Source: Perkinsus marinus ATCC 50983
Taxonomy: Eukaryota > Perkinsozoa > Perkinsida > Perkinsidae
DNA length: 64,000 nucleotides
NCBI RefSeq assembly: GCF_000006405.1
Contig: NW_003205208.1
Location: 125,897 to 189,896 of the forward strand
Direction of reading: 5' to 3'
The translations under genes were made by a program, and so were the position numbers. Below are positions 57,213 to 64,000 of this stretch, in pieces (positions within the stretch are counted from its first letter, which is position 1; each line of letters begins with the position of its first letter). The notes beneath the pieces were generated by a model. That model ran no database searches, was not told where the DNA came from, and worked only from the letters and a program-made list of their open reading frames with translations.

Positions 57213-58545
57213 ATGTCTACTGCCAATTCGACTCAAATTGGCACATCTACTAAGCCGCTCGTTAAGAAAGAGGTTACTAAAGCTGAAGAGGCAACCAGTG
57301 AAGTCACTGAGGCTACCAAGGAGTTGTTGACTTCTGATGATTGGAAAGAGAAGATTCATCGTCCCACTGCTGATACTCGCGTGAAGACTACTGATGTTAC
57401 TGCTACTAAGGGTAACGACTTTGAGGACTACTTTTTGAAGCGCGAGTTGCTTATGGGTATCTTTGAGAAGGGTTTTGAGAAGCCCTCACCTATTCAAGAG
57501 GAGTCTATTCCTCCAGCTTTGGCCGGTAAGAATATTCTAGCTCGTGCTAAGAATGGTACTGGTAAAACTGCCTCATTCCTTATCCCTATGTTGGAGAAGG
57601 TTAATACCGACATCACTGATGGCATCCAAGGACTTGTCCTCGTACCTACCAGAGAATTGGCTTTACAGACATCTGCTGTTGCTAAGGAACTTGGTAAATA
57701 TATGGATGCTCAAGTTATGGTCACTACTGGTGGTACTTCTTTAAGGGATGATATTATGCGTTTATACAATACGGTGCATATCCTTGTTGGTACTCCTGGA
57801 CGTGTATTGGATCTTACCAATAAAGGCGTTTGCTCTTTGAGTGATACTTGCACTATGTGTGTTATGGATGAGGCTGATAAACTCTTATCACCCGAATTCC
57901 AACCTGTTGTTGAAGAATTGGTCCGATTCCTACCCAAGGAGAAGCGTCAAATTCTTATGTTCTCTGCGACATTCCCGGTTACCATATTGGATTTCAAGAA
58001 TAAGTATATGCTGATGCTGTTGAGATCAACTTAATGGAAGAACTCACTCTAAAGGGTGTTACCCAGTTCTATGCTTCGTTGAGGAACGTCAGAAGGTTCA
58101 TTGCTTAAACACTCTTTTCTCCAAGTTGACTATTAATCAGGCTATTATATTCTGTAATTCCGTCAATCGTGTCGAATTATTGGCCAAGAAGATCACCGAG
58201 CTCGGTTTCTCATGCTTCTATATCCACGCTAGGATGTATCAGTCTCATAGAAATCGTGTATTCCATGACTTCCGTAATGGTGCTTGCAGATGTTTGGTAT
58301 CTTCTGATCTATTCACTCGTGGTATCGATATTGAGAATGTTAATGTGGTTATTAACTTTGATTTCCCTAAGAACTCGGAGACTTATCTACATCGTATTGG
58401 TCGTTCTGGCCGTTTTGGTCATTTGGGAATTGCTATTAATATGCTCACTTATGATGATAGGTTCAACCTTTATAGAATTGAGCATGAGTTGGGAACTGAG
58501 ATCAAGCCCATCCCAAGCCATATCGATGAAGCTCTATATTGCTAA
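57213..58545 (+). pseudogene. DDX6/Dhh1 helicase copy with two single-base deletions
   Basis: This copy matches the intact gene on the minus strand almost base for base after codon 30. It begins [20 protein letters not shown]. The N-terminal tail differs ([14 protein letters not shown] here, versus an ND-containing stretch in the other). Near 58010 it has TATGCTGATG where the other has TATGCCTGATG, and near 58074 TATGCTTCG where the other has TATGCCTTCG. Each is one missing C, so the frame after motif III is lost and resumes shifted by two. The result is either a decaying duplicate or two assembly errors at CC. Helicase motifs up to SATFP are intact in frame; the second RecA domain ([21 protein letters not shown]) is present but out of frame. 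Confidence 0.75.
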
Positions 58546-58641
58546 ATACGTAGTTAGTAGTCGCCACTAACAAGTCTCAAGATGAGGGGAGTTCAACGGA
58601 ATGATGATTATGATGCTCCCTATCTATCGGAAAAGGGGTTC
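57213..58641 (+). repeat. left arm of a 1.4-kb inverted repeat (DDX6 duplicates)
   Basis: Identity with 60060-61507 reversed covers the coding sequence and continues about 96 bases past the stop to AAAAGGGGTTCCT, where it ends sharply. The spacer between arms is about 1.4 kb. Confidence 0.9.
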
Positions 58642-59076
58642 CTTCATTTTGTTCCATTGCTTCTTATCCATAACTATGTATATGTCTACTTTTATGGGCA
58701 CAATGTACGCGACATCTCTCCGTTGGGAACATTACAAATGTGTTGTATGCGTTGTGTTGTAAGCTGGTGGTGAAAATGGCAAACACAGGGAATTTAAAAT
58801 ATTTTATAGCGCGAAACTTGACGGTTAACATGTTTGTTGGGCTCACATGCTCGTGAGGTGCAGAAGGCACTTTTTTGTGTTCGCCTCGAACACATGGTCA
58901 GCCTGGGCATCTGATTTGGGCTCATCCTAGAGCGGCTCAAGGTAGACTTATACCAACTAACTTTGCTATAGTTTCCGCTATGAATGAGCTGTCGGTTGGG
59001 GTGACACTTAATGGGGTGATAATAGGAATATCATTGTAACTACAGCTGGGCACTCCGTAAGTGAAAGAACGCTGAT

Positions 59077-59592
59077 ATGGGATGCATTGCAATGGGAAGA
59101 CTAATTACACCTCTCGAGTGGGACTTTCCGATATCTCGGAGGCAGTGTCTTGACGTTAACTACGTCACAATAATGTTGGCTCTTCATTTGCTGTATAATA
59201 GTGAGGTTCTGCCGCTGGTTGCCGAGGGTACCATAGTGGAACTTCTATCTTTACATGGCTCGGACGTAAACGTGGCCGATATGGTCTTGTACAAAACCTC
59301 TCATCATGCGAGCCCACACAGTATCCTTTCAATGAGGTGGAGTAACTGGAGGAACACTGCATTGCTTCTGCGCAGTTTAAACATGTTCCGCAGCGCTCCA
59401 TGCATACTCCGGGATGAGGTAGACACTATTCGAGCTATCACACAATCCTTCACTTCTGCCAGCCTAGTAAGGGCTAATAGCGAATTTTCGCACATTTGGG
59501 TAAAAACGATTCTCTCAAATCCAAAATGTGTACGGGGCATGACTCAAGGAATGCTCTTCCTCGCTTCACTCACTGAATCGCTTTCTCGGTAG
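59077..59592 (+). CDS. unrecognised protein in the inverted-repeat spacer
   Basis: An ATG frame of 171 codons, MGCIAMGRLITPLEWDFPIS, then VTIMLALHLLYNSEVLPLVA and WVKTILSNPKCVRGMTQGML; Leu-rich and probably helical. No family recognised, no clear introns. Further open stretches at about 59630-60050 (DQCIGKLLDYNNVLFHYRLH) might be extra exons. It could also be a chance frame. Confidence 0.3.
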   Translation: MGCIAMGRLITPLEWDFPISRRQCLDVNYVTIMLALHLLYNSEVLPLVAEGTIVELLSLHGSDVNVADMVLYKTSHHASPHSILSMRWSNWRNTALLLRSLNMFRSAPCILRDEVDTIRAITQSFTSASLVRANSEFSHIWVKTILSNPKCVRGMTQGMLFLASLTESLSR

Positions 59593-60059
59593 TTACCACT
59601 TCTAAAGGTCATGGTGAGCAGTTCGTTATGTCAGAGATCTGTCAACGTGAATCCGTTCTATTGTGGAAATCTCAGTTGATCAGTGCATTGGAAAACTCCT
59701 TGATTATAATAATGTATTATTCCACTACCGTCTTCATGAAATTTCACATAAAGTGCTCGAATCCTGTGACGAGAGCGATAATAATACGGCACTAATGAGT
59801 CCCACCGACCATCATGAATTTTTGGAACATTCTTTTCACGACCGTCACATGTATCGAAGTGCTCATGAGTGATAACGTGGCAGTTTCGCTATCATGATGC
59901 TTCCTCCACACACGCGGGCGAGCGTCTTGAGTATGTCCCGACTATAACACAATACATTGAAAGTACTGCTAATATTTCCAACTGTGAGGCAGCACCTCGT
60001 CCACAGTGCCACTCGTCATCGAAAGAGACATACATCACTATAGACAAGCAATGAAATAG

Positions 60060-61507
60060 AGGAACCCCTTTTCCGATAGATAGGGAGCATCATAATCATC
60101 ATTCCGTTGAACTCCCCTCATCTTGAGACTTGTTAGTGGCGACTACTAACTACGTATTTAGCAATATAGAGCTTCATCGATATGGCTTGGGATGGGCTTG
60201 ATCTCAGTTCCCAACTCATGCTCAATTCTATAAAGGTTGAACCTATCATCATAAGTGAGCATATTAATAGCAATTCCCAAATGACCAAAACGGCCAGAAC
60301 GACCAATACGATGTAGATAAGTCTCCGAGTTCTTAGGGAAATCAAAGTTAATAACCACATTAACATTCTCAATATCGATACCACGAGTGAATAGATCAGA
60401 AGATACCAAACATCTGCAAGCACCATTACGGAAGTCATGGAATACACGATTTCTATGAGACTGATACATCCTAGCATGGATATAGAAGCATGAGAAACCA
60501 AGCTCGGTGATCTTCTTGGCCAATAATTCGACACGATTGACGGAATTACAGAATATAATAGCCTGATTAATAGTCAACTTGGAGAAAAGAGTGTTTAAGC
60601 AATGAACCTTCTGACGTTCCTCAACGAAGGCATAGAACTGAGTAACACCCTTTAAAGTGAGTTCTTCCATCAAGTTGATCTCAACAGCATCAGGCATATA
60701 CTTATTCTTGAAATCCAATATGGTAACCGGGAATGTCGCAGAGAACATAAGAATTTGACGCTTCTCCTTGGGTAGGAATCGGACCAATTCTTCAACAACA
60801 GGTTGGAATTCGGGTGATAAGAGTTTATCAGCCTCATCCATAACACACATAGTGCAAGTATCACTCAAAGAGCAAACACCCTTGTTAGTTAGATCCAATA
60901 CACGTCCAGGAGTACCAACAAGAATATGCACCGTATTGTATAAACGCATAATATCATCCCTTAAAGAAGTACCACCAGTGGTAACCATAACCTGAGCATC
61001 CATATATTTACCAAGTTCCTTGGCAACAGCAGATGTCTGTAAAGCCAATTCTCTGGTGGGTACGAGGACAAGTCCTTGGATGCCATCAGTGATGTCGGTA
61101 TTAACCTTCTCCAACATAGGGATAAGGAATGAGGCGGTCTTACCAGTACCATTCTTAGCACGAGCTAGAATATTCTTACCGGCCAAAGCTGGAGGAATAG
61201 ACTCCTCTTGAATAGGTGAGGGCTTCTCAAAACCCTTCTCAAAGATACCCATAAGCAACTCGCGCTTCAAAAAGTAGTCCTCAAAGTCGTTACCCTTAGT
61301 AGCAGTAACATCAGTAGTCTTCACGCGAGCATCGGCAGTGGGACGATGAATCTTCTCTTTCCAATCATCAGAAGTCAACAACTCCTTGGTAGCCTCAGTG
61401 ACCCCCGTAGTAGTAGCGTTGTCATCATCGCCCTTTATTTGCTCCTTCTGGACCAAAGGCTTAGTGGAAGTGCCAATTTGTGTAGAAGAATTGGCAGTAG
61501 TAGACAT
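60060..61507 (-). repeat. right arm of the DDX6 inverted repeat
   Basis: Counterpart of 57213-58641. The 3' flank breaks at the same base; the 5' flanks and N-terminal codons differ between arms. Confidence 0.9.
60158..61507 (-). CDS. DDX6: DDX6/Dhh1/DOZI-type DEAD-box RNA helicase, intact
   Basis: DDX6/Dhh1 (DOZI in Plasmodium) represses translation and promotes decapping in P-bodies and stored-mRNA granules. The intact frame gives about 449 residues from ATG 61507 ([13 protein letters not shown]); an in-frame ATG 12 bases upstream (61519) is possible. Motifs in order: Q-motif region [27 protein letters not shown] (I), [10 protein letters not shown] (Ia), TPGRVLDL (Ib), [10 protein letters not shown] (II), SATFP (III), [19 protein letters not shown] (IV), [20 protein letters not shown] (V) and [10 protein letters not shown] (VI), then [17 protein letters not shown], typical of DDX6. 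All catalytic residues are present. No intron. It ends at 60158. Confidence 0.95.
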   Translation of the reverse strand: MSTTANSSTQIGTSTKPLVQKEQIKGDDDNATTTGVTEATKELLTSDDWKEKIHRPTADARVKTTDVTATKGNDFEDYFLKRELLMGIFEKGFEKPSPIQEESIPPALAGKNILARAKNGTGKTASFLIPMLEKVNTDITDGIQGLVLVPTRELALQTSAVAKELGKYMDAQVMVTTGGTSLRDDIMRLYNTVHILVGTPGRVLDLTNKGVCSLSDTCTMCVMDEADKLLSPEFQPVVEELVRFLPKEKRQILMFSATFPVTILDFKNKYMPDAVEINLMEELTLKGVTQFYAFVEERQKVHCLNTLFSKLTINQAIIFCNSVNRVELLAKKITELGFSCFYIHARMYQSHRNRVFHDFRNGACRCLVSSDLFTRGIDIENVNVVINFDFPKNSETYLHRIGRSGRFGHLGIAINMLTYDDRFNLYRIEHELGTEIKPIPSHIDEALYC

Positions 61508-62375
61508 GGCTAGAGGCATGTAAGTAGTTGATGTTGAATGTAACGAGGTAGGGAAGGGGGTTGCGTACCGTTGAGGAAATGCAAGAGTTCAAGTTATCAC
61601 GTAAATTCAATTCTGTGCGTCGAGTGAAAAAATTACAAATTAGGATTTTCTCGCCCCTCACCGTTTTGTTGAGTTGTTAGTGTGTGAACGTCTACATGAG
61701 ATATATGAGAAAATGTACAGCTCTTGAAAGGACTCGTGGTCAACTACATGTGTTGGTGACAACATCGAAATTCGGAGGAGAATCTTGTTGTTTTTTTTAC
61801 ACTCCTACCCACCCGAATTCACACATAAACTCTTCGAAGAGTCCGTTACCAACACCTCTGCGGTTTGGGTTCACCTTGAGCCAAGTGACACCGCGCCTCA
61901 AACTACGGGCAAGAGAGAGCGCCAAGGGAGCACTCAAGGAAGGGGAACGAACAACGAGAGAGCAAAGTCCTTAGTCCGCATCTCGCTGTCGAGTGATTCG
62001 AGGGTGCCCTCACCGGCGTACAGAGTTCGATAACGTACCCGAGTCGCTGCTCAAGAAGGCGAAATTGGCGTATTGAACGATAGGCAAATGTATGGTCTTG
62101 ATTTGGAGACCTTCATGATGATTTGGGTATCTTGAGGTTGACCATGTAAGATACAAATCAGGTTCGAATACCGACCATTCTAGAATCATACTCAAAACTG
62201 CACGCTGAAACAACCCATACCACACCATCGCCACTTCCTAGCTCTGTGTCTTTGTGTTAGCTTAGGGAGTTCGTCAAACACTGGTTGGAATTCAACCAAT
62301 GAAAAATCATTTTCTATAAGTGATTGGATTCTCCTCTGCATAATGTTTATACGATTCATGAAATTCTCACTCACT

Positions 62376-62775
62376 GAAGTTTCCGCGACGTAATATTTTC
62401 AACACCTTCAATTTTTGAGAGTCCGAAAGTCAGCTTTGACTCAAAGCCTTTGAATAATATCAACATGATATCAATGGAGTTTCACCCGTTTCACGTGAGG
62501 TGGCGTAATACTCTGTGAAAAACGCGTCATTCGCGGTGATACGCAGTAGTCGCGAAATACATTTTTCACAAGTGATTCTCATATCACTAGGGAACCAAAC
62601 CGTTATGCAAAGTAATATTTTCAACACCTCAATTCTTGAGGGTTCGAAAGTCAGCTGCGAATAATATCAACATGATAACAATGTAAATTCGTTGACCACG
62701 TTTTAGAAGCGTCTCGCAGTGTACAGTAATACTCTCAAATTGCAGAAAAGCCATCTCGAAAAACTGTTCAGTTCG
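62376..62775 (-). repeat. dispersed 400-bp repeat carrying a family-A MITE (copy 2)
   Basis: Reverse complement of 50570-50970: GTAATATTTTCAACACCT, CAACATGATATCAATGGAG and AACTGTTCAG-type ends are shared. Confidence 0.8.
62476..62592 (-). mobile_element. family-A MITE, one end truncated, nested in the repeat
   Basis: GGAGTTTCACCCGTTTCACG at one end; the other stops at ATATCACTAGGG without the GAAACTCC terminus. Confidence 0.75.
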
Positions 62776-63828
62776 CACTGTGAATATTTCCCAGGTCATT
62801 TTGGGTCCTCAATGACAGAATGTGGCATTGACTGGGGATGAGGCTTGGGTGAGGATGATGCATGAGGGAGTCACAATAGCTTAGGAGGTGGCTAGAAGGT
62901 TGAATAAGCAGCTTGGCTCGAAAGGTAGTATAGGGTCACCTCTTGCGATCGGGAGCGAGTTCGGAGATGGATGGTATGAAATGATGCAGGGAATTACATC
63001 GGGGTTAAACTCATTCAGAACTTTCCCACATGTTAGGAACATGTTAGTATATATGAGAAGTCGAAGTTGCAGAGTCGGTTAGCTGCTGTAAAGGCAGGCG
63101 TAGTGGCCATTGTTTCCTCGTTAATTATAGGACTTTACATACGAATTCGTGGAAGTGTACAGAAACCAACGAGAATGCACCAGAGGTTTCTCAGAATTTT
63201 TATATTTTAACTAACACATGTATGATAATAAGGAAAATATGGCAATCTTCACAATGAGAAATTCAGATTTTTCTCCATTTATTACTTCATTCAATTAAAT
63301 TAAACTCATTTATTTGTTACTTTTCGTTCATTTTTGAGAAAAAATATGGGAAGCCAACATGTATTCTGATACTGCCGTTTCCCTCAGCTCCCGTGGTGGA
63401 GTCAGCGGTCAGAGTGGCAGCAGCTACAGCTGGATCGGTGTTGTTGACGGAGGCGCGGGTGGCCCCTTCTGGTGGAGACCTTCAGAATTGACAAATGATG
63501 TTCTCAGGGAGCGGTGTGGATCATGCGCATGCGTGCTGTGGTGAAGTTGATTGCCGTAGATTTGCCTGGAATGAGTCCCCTGGCTGGGGGTTTATGTAGA
63601 AGGTCCACGTATTTAGCGATGTGTGTGGTTCCTCGAGTGACCGTCACTCAGTGACGGTTTTGAATTTTGTGGCGCGTGACGATGGACCGATTCCTTTTCT
63701 CAGCTTTGTCCTGAATCTATACAGATTCGCCGTCTTGTGTAACATTCACAGTGAAAGTGCCGCAGTTGTATAGTCGGTGTTGGAGCCTACGGGAATTAGC
63801 GCTCCGATGAGTTCTCATATTGAGGGCA

Positions 63829-63895
63829 ATGTGATGATGATTTATCCACTGGATACATCATCATCACATTTTACAACTGGATACTATCCAGTTGT
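63829..63895. repeat. two adjacent hairpins
   Basis: AATGTGATGATGAT pairs with ATCATCATCACATT (63829-63870, 14-bp perfect stem), and ACAACTGGAT pairs with ATCCAGTTGT (63873-63895, 10-bp perfect stem, 3-base loop). The loop of the first contains CCACTGGAT, echoing the second stem. No obvious gene is served by them. Confidence 0.7.
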
Positions 63896-64000
63896 AAGGC
63901 TCTAGTGGGGTGATTTTGAGAACAGTGGAGATGCGCCCGCGTAGTGAAAAACGCTAGCGAAAAACACATAACGAATTTCACTTCGCGAAAGATCGCGAGG

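Larger units (their letters stand above)
61520..64000. other. repeat-rich region, no convincing gene
   Basis: Contains a family-B fragment (about 61735-61850), the second 400-bp repeat with its MITE, another family-B fragment (about 63145-63225) and two hairpins at 63829-63895. A minus-strand stretch at 62374-62195 (NRINIMQRRIQSLIENDFSL) and plus stretches at 62888-63082 and 63359-63544 are open but unrecognised. A box-B-like GGTTCGAATACCG is at 62161. Confidence 0.45.

Noticed and set aside
60133-60534. Very hydrophobic 133-codon frame (also at 58169-58570)
   Set aside because: Out-of-frame reading of DDX6 motifs IV-VI; the real frame carries [10 protein letters not shown].

Overview
This window looks like nuclear DNA of a unicellular alveolate eukaryote, most likely a perkinsozoan (Perkinsus-like) or a close dinoflagellate relative. 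The reasons are very short GT-AG introns (often about 30-60 bases), double-AP2 DNA-binding proteins, a DRC5-like flagellar protein, and a giant IPT/TIG + cysteine-rich + multi-membrane protein whose C-terminal half resembles what I remember of dinoflagellate/perkinsid proteins. Genes are packed on both strands, and the non-coding space is full of small inverted-repeat elements and tandem arrays. The species assignment is inference.

Layout. 1-2.0 kb: 3' part of a DRC5/TCTE1-like leucine-rich-repeat gene (+). 2.0-4.5 kb: unrecognised minus-strand exons. 4.6-7.5 kb: complete M1 metallo-aminopeptidase (-), six exons whose phases all agree. 7.7-8.2 kb: tandem array A. 8.4-9.1 kb: complete ARF GTPase (-). 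9.3-11.3 kb: a short unknown gene and an F-box protein (+). 12.1-13.6 kb: disordered protein (-). 13.9-15.2 and 21.0-22.1 kb: two paralogous double-AP2 genes (+). Between them lie a BolA-like gene with tandem array B and a bisphosphate nucleotidase (BPNT1-type) gene, one intron of which is filled by the 44-bp array C. 22.1-25.6 kb: a dense cluster of small TIR elements. 24.8-30.3 kb: WDR7/rabconnectin-3 beta-like gene (+). 31.7-32.5 kb: NHP2-like snoRNP protein (-), flanked by direct repeats. 32.9-36.3 kb: a DUF4954-type beta-helix protein (-), otherwise familiar to me mainly from bacteria. 36.4-37.1 kb: His-rich protein (+). 38.1-55.6 kb: one giant membrane protein gene (+). 55.8-56.5 kb: array D and a small TIR element. 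57.2-61.5 kb: two DDX6/Dhh1/DOZI helicase copies in inverted orientation, one frameshifted. 61.5-64 kb: mostly repeats.

The genes form no operon-like system; they are ordinary eukaryotic single genes for trafficking (ARF, WDR7), RNA handling (NHP2, DDX6), sulfur/phosphonucleotide metabolism (BPNT1), Fe-S/redox (BolA), proteolysis (M1), ubiquitination (F-box), transcription (AP2) and the flagellum (DRC5). The most unusual content is in the non-coding DNA. Four tandem arrays with different unit lengths share one 14-base core (GGGGYNNNTATGCC), which also occurs as the perfect terminal inverted repeat of a separate 125-bp element. A CAGTG-ended MITE sits in the introns of several genes. tRNA-like box-B sequences sit in introns, sometimes directly before the 3' splice site.

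I saw no rRNA, no convincing functional tRNA, no CRISPR array, and no recognisable retroviral or LTR element. Exon coordinates of multi-exon genes were read by eye and are approximate unless stated.
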